Below are positions 39,085 through 51,330 of a stretch of 64,000 bases of DNA, piece after piece. Position numbers and translations under genes: made by a program. The stretch's first letter is position 1; each line of letters opens with the position of its first letter. This DNA comes from Flavobacterium sp. KACC 22761 (GTDB taxonomy: Bacteria > Bacteroidota > Bacteroidia > Flavobacteriales > Flavobacteriaceae), in NCBI RefSeq assembly GCF_034058155.1, contig NZ_CP139148.1, positions 4,278,001-4,342,000 on the forward strand, written 5' to 3'. The notes beneath the pieces were generated by a model that saw only the letters and a list, made by a program, of their open reading frames with translations, searched no databases and was not told the DNA's origin.

Positions 39085-42000
39085 TTAATTATTATTTACT
39101 TTTTGAGTCGGCAAGCATCCAAATTTTTCTTTGTAGCATTTTGTAAAATAAGAAGGAGAACTAAAACCAACTTTATAACTAATTTCAGTTATATTGTCAT
39201 TTCCTAACTCAATTAATTCTTTAGCCTTTTCTAAGCGAACATTACGAATAAATTCATTTACAGATACGCCAGTTAATGTTTTCACTTTTCGATACAACTG
39301 GCTTCTGCTCAAAAATACATTTGAGGCCAAAACTTCTACGCTTAATTCGGTCTCTCGAATGTTATCATTAATGTATTTCAGTACATTTTTTATGAATTCA
39401 TTATCTAAAGAGGTTGTTTTTTCTTTAGCAGTAGAAGTAATTCCGTTATAGAATTTATTAAACATAATTTGTCTGCTATTAATCAATTGCACTAAACTAG
39501 ACCTTAAAATATCCATATCAAAAGGTTTGCTCAAATACATATCAGCACCAGAATCAATTCCTTCCAATCTATCTTTAACTAAAGCTTTTGCAGACAACAT
39601 CATTAACGGAATATGGCTAGTTTTTAAATTGGCTTTTATATTTTTACATAATTCCAAACCATTCATAACAGGCATAATTACATCAGTTAAAATCAAATCA
39701 GGCAATTTTTGTAATGCTAAGTCTAAACCAACTTGTCCATTTTCTGCAACGATCACTTTGTACTCTTTTTTGAGCTCGCTTTTTAAATAGTTTCGAAGTT
39801 CTACATTGTCTTCAACAATTAAAATCGTATACACTCGGTCTTGCTGTTCCTCATCCTCAGTCAATTGGATTTCCTCTTTTTCTACAATTGGCTTGAAGCT
39901 AATTTTATTTTCCTTTTTATATCCTTCAAACAATATTTCATTTTCATCAAAAAAATCTTTTCCTAAAGGAAACAGCAATTTAAAAATAGTGCCTACTCCC
40001 AATTCGCTTTCAACTTCAATTATTCCTTTATGCAATTCGACAAATCCGCGAACTACTTCCAAGCCAATTCCTGTAGTTCCATAATATGCTTTGTTCAAAT
40101 TGTTTACTTGATAGAACCTGTCAAAAATTCTTTTAATATCTTTTTTATCTAACCCAGAACCAGTGTCTTCAACAACTATCGTAAAATAAGGTGCAACATC
40201 TGATGAATCAATCAAAGGAAAATGAATTTGTTCGTTATTAATTACGATTTTCACTATAATTTTTCCGTTATCCGGAGTAACTTTAAAAGCATTCGAAACG
40301 ACATTGAAAATAATTTTTTCAAGCATTTTAGGGTCGATCCAATCTTTTAAGGAAGCTTTATTGGATTCAAATTGCAACTCAATTCCACGGCTTAATGCTT
40401 CTTCATTAAAATAACTGACCACTTCTTTTGTAAAACCAACTACTTCAATCAATTGCAATTGAAGGTTCATTTTATTGAACTGCAATTTATTAAAATCCAT
40501 CAACTCATTAATTAGTCGGGAAAGTCTGTCAGAACTTTTTTGAATCGTTTGCAATTTATTCAGTACGCCTTCTGGAAGTTGCTGACTATTATTTTTGATT
40601 ATATCTCCTAAAGGATTCAAAATCAATGTTAATGGAGTTCTGAATTCATGTGAGATGTTAGTGAAAAACTGCAATTTTTTATTATTTAATTTTTCAATCT
40701 GAATCGCTTTCTGTTTTTCAAACTCGATCATTTGTTTTTGTTTGAATCGATTTTGATAGTATTGATTGGCAAAATGAATTGCTGCTCCAAGCAAAAGAGT
40801 ATAAAATAAATACGCAAAAGATGTTTTCCACCAAGGTGGCAATATCTCGATTTTTAATTCCAATGGCACCTTGCTCCAAGCACCATTCTTTTCTGCCGCT
40901 TTCACTTTAAATGTATAATTTCCCGGAGCTAAATTGGTATAAGTTGCCGAGCGTTTGTTGCCGACATAATTCCACGAATCGTCAAAACCTTCTAAATAAT
41001 ACGCATATTCATTTCTGGCTGGAAAAGAATAATTTACTGCAATAAAATCAATTGTAAATACAGACTGATCGTGTTTAAGAATTATTTTTTTTGTTTCGGA
41101 AAGTACTTTTATAAGCGGCGAGTTTTTTTCAAGTGGCCCAACCGATTTATTAAAAAGCTTTAAATCAGTAAAATAAATAGGCAATTGCTTTTTACTTTTA
41201 ACCAAATTAGAAGGATCAAAATAATTCAAGCCTTCATAACTTCCAAAATAAAGCATTCCATCTTCATCTCTTAAAACAGCATTATTGTTGAAATCATTCC
41301 CAAGTAAACCATCGTATGTAGAATAGTTGATTGTACTATTGTTTTTTAAGTCCAGTCTCGTGATTCCTTTCTTTCCGCTTAACCAAATATATCCTTCATT
41401 AGATTCTGTAATAGCCGAAATTGATTTTTCATGCAGTCCCTTAAAATTTATGTACCATTTTAAAACATCTGTTTTTTTATTGTAACTAAATAATCCTGCA
41501 CCATCAGTTCCAATCCAAATTTCTTTGTTTTTAGCCTGATATAAAGCATTGATCGTATGTGTGCTTTTATGATTTCTTAATTTCTCCGACATTTTACCTC
41601 TAAAAGAAGTTACAGAAAAAGTGATATAATCATTCGTAACCACTTTATAAAGTCCAGTTGTTGAACCAACCCAAACGGCATCATCTGAATCAACCATTAC
41701 ATTTCTGATGTCAATATTGGTTATTGCATTTGTCAAAAATGGTTTAGCATTACAATGGTGAAATTGTCCATCTGACGGTGTATAATAATGTAGTCCTTTA
41801 GCGAAAGTCCCAATCCAAATTACACCTCTGGAATCTTCTGTAATGCTCATAATATTATCTGAAGCCAGATTAGGAGTGTTTTTTGTATTATAATTAATAA
41901 AACTCCTGCTTCCCTTTTTTAAAAGAAAAATCCCTTCGTTCCAGCTCGATAGCCAGACATTTTGTTTTTTATCAATAAATACTTTTGTAATATTATCATT

Positions 42001-43224
42001 AGTCAATCCAGAATATAGGCTAGCATCAGTTCTGGTAATATGCTTAAAATCTTTGGTTGTAGGATTATAGACATCTACTCCACCGCCTTCCATAGAAATC
42101 CATAATTGTCCCTGATGATCTTTGGCAATTCCAGTCACACAATTGGTTTGTAAAGATTGTGGATTTCCAGGCAAACTTTCTATGATATTGACCTTGCTGT
42201 TTATTTTATCAAAAACGCCTAAGCCTTTATTATAATAACCCAGCCAAATTCTGTTCTCTTTGTCTAATAATAAAGACCAAACCGAATTTGAACTTAAACT
42301 ACGCGTATTGAATTTGCTGTTTACATACTTTTTTTGAACAACTCCCTGATTATCTACAATGATTAAACCATCATTTTCGGTCGCACAAAGAATTGTTTTG
42401 GCATCTCTAGCCAATATTGACATGATTCTTTTTTTCGTAATTGGGTAGAAAAAAGCCTGTTTAACTTTAGAATGTAAATCTACTTTTATCAAGCCTTTAA
42501 ATCCATCGCCAATCCATAAATTTTGATTACTGTCTAAACACATAGACACGATGCTTGCCGCGTGTATGCGACTGTCATTGCCAATGTCAATTTTTTTAGT
42601 CACATTCTTTCTAGGGTCGAATACTTTCAATCCTAAATTTGTTCCCAAATAAATTGTTCCTTTTTTGTCTTTTGCAAGACTATTGATAAGATAATTTGAG
42701 TTATTTACTACATCAGAAGCAACTTTGGCAATTTCGCGCGTGGTAGTATTTAATTTTAGCAAACCGTTATTAACTGTTCCTAACAATAGATTTCCATTAT
42801 TATCTTCGATAATACTTTTAATAGAAATTACAGTTTCTTTTTTAATTTTCTTCTGAATATCAATGCTTTCAAAATTATCTAAGTTTCGATTGTACAAACA
42901 TAATCCTTCGTCAGTCCCTATCCACAACCGGTTGCGACTATCAACATAAGTAGCATAAATCAAATTGCTATTAATAGAATTTTTAAGTCGAGAGTTTTGT
43001 TCATAAGCAACATAATTGACTCCATCGTATTTAAATAAGCCAGCACCATTTGTACCCATCCACATAAATCCAGACTGATCTTGTGAAATGGTATAAATGC
43101 CACTTTTCGAAGCTTCTTTATCTACTAATCGAAATTGATAGTTTTCAAATTTATTTTGAGAAAACAAATTGTTTACTATAAAAAATAAAATAACTATCGC
43201 TCTAAAACAATTTTTTCGAGACAT
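39085..43224 (-). CDS. Hybrid two-component system regulator (complete)
   Basis: 1379 residues, the full-length architecture. It has a signal peptide (1-22) and periplasmic two-propeller sensor repeats (about 30-730, with many WIGT-type blades such as WMGTNGAGLFKY), then a Y_Y_Y domain (about 735-800), a membrane segment (about 803-825), HisKA with His859 in SHEFRTP, and HATPase with GTTGIGLEVV. The receiver has Asp1181 in LTDVIMP, and an AraC HTH ends the protein. It would sense an oligosaccharide and activate adjacent genes. It lies between SusC and the GH3 end of the second operon, 141 bp after it. Which block it controls cannot be told. A near-match to the palindromic operator at 42925 lies inside this gene and may be chance. 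Confidence 0.95.
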   Translation of the reverse strand: MSRKNCFRAIVILFFIVNNLFSQNKFENYQFRLVDKEASKSGIYTISQDQSGFMWMGTNGAGLFKYDGVNYVAYEQNSRLKNSINSNLIYATYVDSRNRLWIGTDEGLCLYNRNLDNFESIDIQKKIKKETVISIKSIIEDNNGNLLLGTVNNGLLKLNTTTREIAKVASDVVNNSNYLINSLAKDKKGTIYLGTNLGLKVFDPRKNVTKKIDIGNDSRIHAASIVSMCLDSNQNLWIGDGFKGLIKVDLHSKVKQAFFYPITKKRIMSILARDAKTILCATENDGLIIVDNQGVVQKKYVNSKFNTRSLSSNSVWSLLLDKENRIWLGYYNKGLGVFDKINSKVNIIESLPGNPQSLQTNCVTGIAKDHQGQLWISMEGGGVDVYNPTTKDFKHITRTDASLYSGLTNDNITKVFIDKKQNVWLSSWNEGIFLLKKGSRSFINYNTKNTPNLASDNIMSITEDSRGVIWIGTFAKGLHYYTPSDGQFHHCNAKPFLTNAITNIDIRNVMVDSDDAVWVGSTTGLYKVVTNDYITFSVTSFRGKMSEKLRNHKSTHTINALYQAKNKEIWIGTDGAGLFSYNKKTDVLKWYINFKGLHEKSISAITESNEGYIWLSGKKGITRLDLKNNSTINYSTYDGLLGNDFNNNAVLRDEDGMLYFGSYEGLNYFDPSNLVKSKKQLPIYFTDLKLFNKSVGPLEKNSPLIKVLSETKKIILKHDQSVFTIDFIAVNYSFPARNEYAYYLEGFDDSWNYVGNKRSATYTNLAPGNYTFKVKAAEKNGAWSKVPLELKIEILPPWWKTSFAYLFYTLLLGAAIHFANQYYQNRFKQKQMIEFEKQKAIQIEKLNNKKLQFFTNISHEFRTPLTLILNPLGDIIKNNSQQLPEGVLNKLQTIQKSSDRLSRLINELMDFNKLQFNKMNLQLQLIEVVGFTKEVVSYFNEEALSRGIELQFESNKASLKDWIDPKMLEKIIFNVVSNAFKVTPDNGKIIVKIVINNEQIHFPLIDSSDVAPYFTIVVEDTGSGLDKKDIKRIFDRFYQVNNLNKAYYGTTGIGLEVVRGFVELHKGIIEVESELGVGTIFKLLFPLGKDFFDENEILFEGYKKENKISFKPIVEKEEIQLTEDEEQQDRVYTILIVEDNVELRNYLKSELKKEYKVIVAENGQVGLDLALQKLPDLILTDVIMPVMNGLELCKNIKANLKTSHIPLMMLSAKALVKDRLEGIDSGADMYLSKPFDMDILRSSLVQLINSRQIMFNKFYNGITSTAKEKTTSLDNEFIKNVLKYINDNIRETELSVEVLASNVFLSRSQLYRKVKTLTGVSVNEFIRNVRLEKAKELIELGNDNITEISYKVGFSSPSYFTKCYKEKFGCLPTQKVNNN

Positions 43225-43365
43225 ATATTATTTGAGGAAATTTTAATTAAATATATACTTTTTAATTGAAAATGCAATTACTCACATGTTAATTAAAAGT
43301 ATTGTCAGAATTTAAGCTTGCTTCAAAATATAACTTTTCAAAGCAGGCGTTGAATTCCGGTGGCT

Positions 43366-45960
43366 TTACTGAACAAACACTTTAAGCATTTTTAAATCAT
43401 TAGAGGCAGAACTATTGCCATAATAAACTTCATATTCACCCGAAGTTACCTTCATATTTCTAGTATTTTGATCGTAAAATTCAAATGACGACGATCGCAA
43501 ATCAATTGTTACATTCTGACTTTCTCCAGCTTTTAAATTGATTCGTTTAAAAGCTTTCAACGATTTTAAAGGTCCATCTGTATCATTTAATTTTCGAACA
43601 TATACTTGAACAATCTCTGTTCCATCACGTTTACTGCTGTTTTTTATTGAAAAGTTCAATTGCGCACTTTCATTTGACTTGATTTTTGTCTTGCTAAGTT
43701 TTGCTGTACCTATGTCGAATTTAGAATAACTTAAACCAAAACCAAAAGGAAATAAAACATCAGTTGTATATCTGTACGTGCGTCCTTTCATGGAATAATC
43801 TTCAAAATCTCCTAAAATAGCTGAGTTTTTATAAAATGAAACCGGAAGTTTTCCAGCAGGATTATAATCTCCAAAAAGCACATCGGCGACAGCCTGACCG
43901 CCAGATTCTCCAGGATACCATGCTTGTAAAATGGCATCACAGCTTGATGTTTCTGGTGTAAATGCTATTGCTGAACCCGAGCAGTTTACGAAAACTACTT
44001 TTTTGCCTGCCGCCTTAAGTTCTTGCAGACATTTTCTTTGAACTGCAGGAAGTTCTATATCCGTTCTATCACCGCCTTTAAAACCTGGATAAGAAACTGG
44101 CATTTCTTCGCCCTCAAGCAAAGTCGAAAGTCCGCCAACAAAAACGACAGTATCAATGCCTTTTAATTTCTGGATTAATCCTCCAAAATCAATATCGAAT
44201 TCTTTTCCGAAATCAAATTCAAGATTGGCCTGCCAATTGTTTGACTGAGCGTACAGAATTTCGATTTTATATTTTTTGCCTGCTTCAACGGCAAATGGAA
44301 TTTTTCCTGGAAGCGTTCTCCAATTTGTATATTTGGCCTTAGAAATTCCGTCAACAATCAGTTCGAAAGCACCAGTCGCACCCGTTTTAAACACCAGCGT
44401 ATCATTTGCTTTGGCTGAAAATTCAGCTTCATATTTTGCCGAAAACCCTTCTAATTTTACACCCGAAGCAAATTCATGCTGACCCGCAGTCGTCATTTTT
44501 ATAGGATTTAAAATTTGTTGCGATATAACGCTATTTCCCTCTCGGTTAGGATTATTCCAATAAGTTGCTTTCATTCCCTTTTTCCCTTCAAAGGAAAGTT
44601 GGTCAAAATACGTCTGATTTACTTTATCTTCAACTAAATCACAGGCTTTATCATAAAAGATTTTATTTGCTGGAAGCTTTGATTCTATTCCCCTTTTAAT
44701 GGTGATGGTCTTAACGGGTGTTCCGTTGTAATTTCCCCACAACATTGGCTCATTGTCGGCATTTGGGCCAATAATTGCAACTTTATTTGTTGCTTTATCT
44801 AAAGGGAGAATATTGTTCTTGTTTTGCAAAAGCGTCATTGACTTTTGAGCCATTTCAAGTGCTAATTGCTGATGTTCTTTACTATTAAGAACACTAGCCG
44901 GAATTTGAGCCCATGGAACAATTGCATCATCGTCCATTTCACCTAAATCAAAACGGCCAATTAAAACGCGAAGCAAACTTTTATTGATATCAGCTTCCTT
45001 TATTAGGTTTTTCTCCACCGCTTCCGGCAAATTTTTAAACGGATATTTTTCCCAAACGCATTCGACATCAGTTCCTGCAAGCACGGCCTTAGATGCTGCA
45101 TGTGTTGCATCCGACGAAACTTTATGGGTTGTATAAAAATCAGTCACGGCACCGCAATCTGATACTACCATATATTTATAGCCCCATTCGTCACGAAGAA
45201 TACCTTGCAACAATCTCGTATTACTGCAACAAGGCTCATCGTCTAAACGTTGATACGCACACATTACCTGACGAACATCGGCGTCCTGAACCAATGACTT
45301 AAATGCCGGCAGATACGTTTCATATAATTCTCTAGGATTTACATTGTTGAGATTCAATTCATGTCTGCTCCATTCAGGTCCTGAATGAACGGCAAAATGT
45401 TTCGCGCAAGCCAAAAGTTTTCGGTATTTAGCATCCTGAGGCCCTTGAAGGCCTTTTACAACAGAAATTCCCATTCGTGAAGTAAGATAAGGATCTTCTC
45501 CATAAGTTTCCTGACCACGGCCCCAACGCGGATCTCTAAAAATATTTACATTAGGTGTCCAAACTGAAAGGCTTAAAAATCGCTTATTCTCATTACCATT
45601 TTGAATCCACTGGTTGTATTTAGCACGTGCTTCATCTGAAACAGCATCAAAAACACGAAAAACGAACTGATCATCAAATGATGCTGCCATACCAATAGGT
45701 TCAGGAAAAACAGTTACATTATCATTATTCGCATAACCGTGCAATGCTTCGCTCCACCAATTGAATTTTTTAATTCCTAATCGTGGAATAGCATCACTCT
45801 GATCGCACATTAATGCGGCTTTTTCTTCAAGCGTCAATCGTGAAATTAGATCTTTTGCTCTTTCTGCTGAACTTAGAGAAGGATTTTTAAAAGGATATTG
45901 CTGTGCATTAGCACAAAAAAACGATACTAAACTTATTATAAATAGAAACTTGTTTTTCAT
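43366..45960 (-). CDS. GH3 family beta-xylosidase/beta-glucosidase with PA14 insertion
   Basis: 864 residues with a signal peptide (1-19). The GH3 (alpha/beta)8 domain comes first (to about 350), with nucleophile Asp268 in VVSDCGAV, then the second alpha/beta domain, a PA14 insertion (about 455-590, GMKATYWNNPNREG to LEFDFGKEF) and a C-terminal fibronectin type III-like domain. SDC in place of the more common SDW, together with EALHGYANN, is typical of the xylosidase-like GH3 subgroup. It would release xylose or glucose from the ends of oligosaccharides. The gene is last in the second operon, 86 bp after GH95. PA14 insertions can narrow the active-site pocket to short substrates. Confidence 0.92.
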   Translation of the reverse strand: MKNKFLFIISLVSFFCANAQQYPFKNPSLSSAERAKDLISRLTLEEKAALMCDQSDAIPRLGIKKFNWWSEALHGYANNDNVTVFPEPIGMAASFDDQFVFRVFDAVSDEARAKYNQWIQNGNENKRFLSLSVWTPNVNIFRDPRWGRGQETYGEDPYLTSRMGISVVKGLQGPQDAKYRKLLACAKHFAVHSGPEWSRHELNLNNVNPRELYETYLPAFKSLVQDADVRQVMCAYQRLDDEPCCSNTRLLQGILRDEWGYKYMVVSDCGAVTDFYTTHKVSSDATHAASKAVLAGTDVECVWEKYPFKNLPEAVEKNLIKEADINKSLLRVLIGRFDLGEMDDDAIVPWAQIPASVLNSKEHQQLALEMAQKSMTLLQNKNNILPLDKATNKVAIIGPNADNEPMLWGNYNGTPVKTITIKRGIESKLPANKIFYDKACDLVEDKVNQTYFDQLSFEGKKGMKATYWNNPNREGNSVISQQILNPIKMTTAGQHEFASGVKLEGFSAKYEAEFSAKANDTLVFKTGATGAFELIVDGISKAKYTNWRTLPGKIPFAVEAGKKYKIEILYAQSNNWQANLEFDFGKEFDIDFGGLIQKLKGIDTVVFVGGLSTLLEGEEMPVSYPGFKGGDRTDIELPAVQRKCLQELKAAGKKVVFVNCSGSAIAFTPETSSCDAILQAWYPGESGGQAVADVLFGDYNPAGKLPVSFYKNSAILGDFEDYSMKGRTYRYTTDVLFPFGFGLSYSKFDIGTAKLSKTKIKSNESAQLNFSIKNSSKRDGTEIVQVYVRKLNDTDGPLKSLKAFKRINLKAGESQNVTIDLRSSSFEFYDQNTRNMKVTSGEYEVYYGNSSASNDLKMLKVFVQ

Positions 45961-46046
45961 GTTTTCACTGAATTTAATACTAGTATTTTTAAAATTCCTC
46001 TCTTAATCTTTGCTGTTTTATGAAATAACTGAAATTGACATTTGAG

Positions 46047-48515
46047 TTATTCCTTAATTATGAAATGGTATATTTTGCCTTTTTCAGTTTCAATATCATA
46101 TAAAAATGTTGGCTGAATTTCTAAAGGTTTAATATTCGATTCTTTAGCGATAATAGGCTTTTTGATCTCATCATTTCCGTAAAAAACATTTGAATTAACT
46201 CCTGAAGCAATTTTAAAATTCATTTTGTTTTTAGGAATGATTTGATTTGGAGTTCTCAATCTTAGATTTCCTCCAAGATTGGACTGGATACTTACTGCAA
46301 TTAATTTTCCATTTTTCCATTTCATTTCTTTAATTTCAAACCCGCCTCGCGCTTTTAAACCTGTTATTTCTCCATATTCTTTCAAAGCATCAGGCAGCGC
46401 TGGAAGCAAATGAACAGCCTGATCTGAACTTTGCATCAACATTTCTGCAATTCCTGATGTGCATCCAAAATTTCCATCAATTTGAAAAGGTGGATGCGCA
46501 TCAAAAAGATTATTATAAGTACCTCCGCCACCCGTATTTACACCAAGCGGAGTCAATTGATTTTGAATTAAGCTATATGCATGATTTCCATCTTGCATTT
46601 TTGCCCACCAATTTACTTTCCAGCCCATACTCCAGCCTGTAGATATATCGCCTCTTTGTAACAATGTATTCTTTGCCGCTGCAAAAAGCTCTGGAGTTTT
46701 GTAAGCAGAAATTTGATTCGAAGGAAATAATCCATACAAATGCGAAATATGGCGATGATTATCTTTAGGATCATCAACATCATCCATCCACTCCTGTAGC
46801 TGGTTGTATTTGCCAATTTGCATTGGAGGGAGCCTATTGCGCAACGTTTTTAAACTATCAATGTATTGTTTGTCTTTTCCTAATGTTTCAGACGCTTTTA
46901 TTGCAGTGCTAAAAACATCAAAAACGATTTGATTGTCCATCCTTGACCCAGCAGTGACGGCAGAACCTTGATGTGCTTTCGGACTATTTTCAGGTGAATT
47001 TCCGGGAGCTACCATCAGCCAGCCGCTTTCAGGATCTTTTACCAAGAAATCAGCATAAAAATCGGCTGCTCCTTTAAGCACTTCATATACCGATTGAAGA
47101 TATTCTTTATCGCCCGTATAGAGATAATGCTCCCAAAGATGTTGACTTAGCCAGCCTCCGCCAGCATTCCAAACTCCCCAAGTGGCGCCATCAACAGCTC
47201 CGTTAATTCGCCAAATATCAGTATTATGATGCGCCATCCAGCCACGGGCTCCATACATTACCATTGCAGTTTCTTTTCCGGTTTGTGCTAATTCCTGAAT
47301 CATTTTAAAAAGAGGATCGTGCATTTCAGATAAATTGGTTTTCTCAGCAGGCCAATAATTCATCTCAGTATTTATATTGATTGTATATTTACTGTCCCAT
47401 GCAGGCTTCATGCTGTGATTCCAAATACCCTGAAGATTAGCAGGCTGACCTCCAGATTGTGAAGATGAAATCAATAAATATCTTCCGTACTGAAAATAAA
47501 GCGCTACAAATGACGGATCTGAAACATTCCTAAAATTTGCTAATCTTTCATCTGTTGGCAAATTAGATGCGTCTGTCTTCCCTAAATCTAGCTTCACTCT
47601 CTTAAAATACTTTTGGTAATAGGCAATATGGGCTTTCTTCATTGCATCGTATTTCTTATCAAATGCCTTGTCTAAAAAAGATTTTGCAAGTTTTTTTTCA
47701 TTACCGCTGATATCATTGTAATTAATAAAATTACTCGCAATAGAAACATAAATCAAAACAGAATTTGCTCCTTCTACTTTTATAGAATTTTCAGAAGCTT
47801 TTATCATACCTCCGTTAACTTTAAATCTTGCCAATGCATTAAAATTGACTTTTCCTTCTACACCTTCATGATCACTTGTAGTTCCCGAAAGTGAAATTTC
47901 ATTGTTACTTTCAACTTTAATTTCCTGTTTTTTATGTTCAGAAGTGAAAGTTGCTCCAAATGACAATTTACCCAGTTTATCAGCAGAAAGTTTTATCACC
48001 AAAACCCGGTCAGGAAAAGAGATAAAAGCCTCACGTGTGTAGGTAACGTCCTGTACTTTATAAACTGTTTTTGCAACAGCATTTTCTATATCAAGTTCTC
48101 GGTAATAATCGGTAAAGTTTTGATGATTCGAAAAATCCAATTCTAAATTTCCCACAGGCTGAAACATTTGCCCGTGGGATTTTTTAGTGATTATATTTTC
48201 ATTAATTAGTTTCTCAGCTTTTTTATATTCTTTCTGAAAAATAAGTCTTCTAATTTCGCTTAGTGCATTTTTTGCATCAGGATTATCATTTCTGTTCGGA
48301 CTTCCGCTCCAGACGGTTGCTTCATTTAGTTGAAAAATTTCTTTCTCAACATTTCCATATACCATAGCGCCCTGAAAACCGTTTCCAATTGGCAGAGCAT
48401 TTTCCCATACTGTTCCAGAAGGATTTTTATACCAAAGTTTTAAATCCTTTTTCTGCTGCGCAGCTAATGAAATCCCCAGTAAAAGCAATATGGCAATTAG
48501 ACTTTTTTTCATCAT
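46047..48515 (-). CDS. GH95 family alpha-L-fucosidase / alpha-L-galactosidase
   Basis: 822 residues with a signal peptide (1-18, ending LAAQ). An N-terminal beta-sandwich (about 25-290) with LPIGNGFQGAMVYG is followed by the (alpha/alpha)6 barrel. Conserved blocks include NINTEMNYWP, whose Asn residues activate water, PENSP with the expected acid Glu, and DGNFG (catalytic region). Family members hydrolyse alpha-L-fucosides. Some from xylan loci remove terminal alpha-L-galactose from maize-type glucuronoarabinoxylan. That second role fits GH97, GH43 and GH8 in this locus. It lies 35 bp after the triple esterase. Specificity is inferred from context. Confidence 0.92.
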   Translation of the reverse strand: MMKKSLIAILLLLGISLAAQQKKDLKLWYKNPSGTVWENALPIGNGFQGAMVYGNVEKEIFQLNEATVWSGSPNRNDNPDAKNALSEIRRLIFQKEYKKAEKLINENIITKKSHGQMFQPVGNLELDFSNHQNFTDYYRELDIENAVAKTVYKVQDVTYTREAFISFPDRVLVIKLSADKLGKLSFGATFTSEHKKQEIKVESNNEISLSGTTSDHEGVEGKVNFNALARFKVNGGMIKASENSIKVEGANSVLIYVSIASNFINYNDISGNEKKLAKSFLDKAFDKKYDAMKKAHIAYYQKYFKRVKLDLGKTDASNLPTDERLANFRNVSDPSFVALYFQYGRYLLISSSQSGGQPANLQGIWNHSMKPAWDSKYTININTEMNYWPAEKTNLSEMHDPLFKMIQELAQTGKETAMVMYGARGWMAHHNTDIWRINGAVDGATWGVWNAGGGWLSQHLWEHYLYTGDKEYLQSVYEVLKGAADFYADFLVKDPESGWLMVAPGNSPENSPKAHQGSAVTAGSRMDNQIVFDVFSTAIKASETLGKDKQYIDSLKTLRNRLPPMQIGKYNQLQEWMDDVDDPKDNHRHISHLYGLFPSNQISAYKTPELFAAAKNTLLQRGDISTGWSMGWKVNWWAKMQDGNHAYSLIQNQLTPLGVNTGGGGTYNNLFDAHPPFQIDGNFGCTSGIAEMLMQSSDQAVHLLPALPDALKEYGEITGLKARGGFEIKEMKWKNGKLIAVSIQSNLGGNLRLRTPNQIIPKNKMNFKIASGVNSNVFYGNDEIKKPIIAKESNIKPLEIQPTFLYDIETEKGKIYHFIIKE

Positions 48516-48550
48516 TATTTTGTTTTTGGAAATCCTTGCTCTCTGAAAAA

Positions 48551-51265
<2,715 letters not shown>

Positions 51266-51330
51266 CTATTTTAATGTCAAAAATTATTGTTTATATGCTG
51301 CATCAGAAAACTCATTTCTTATGTCTTCAA

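Noticed and set aside
42922-42936. ACAACCGGTTGC resembling the operator inside the hybrid regulator gene
   Set aside because: Eleven of twelve bases match, but it lies in coding sequence with no TATATTTG at 18 bp.
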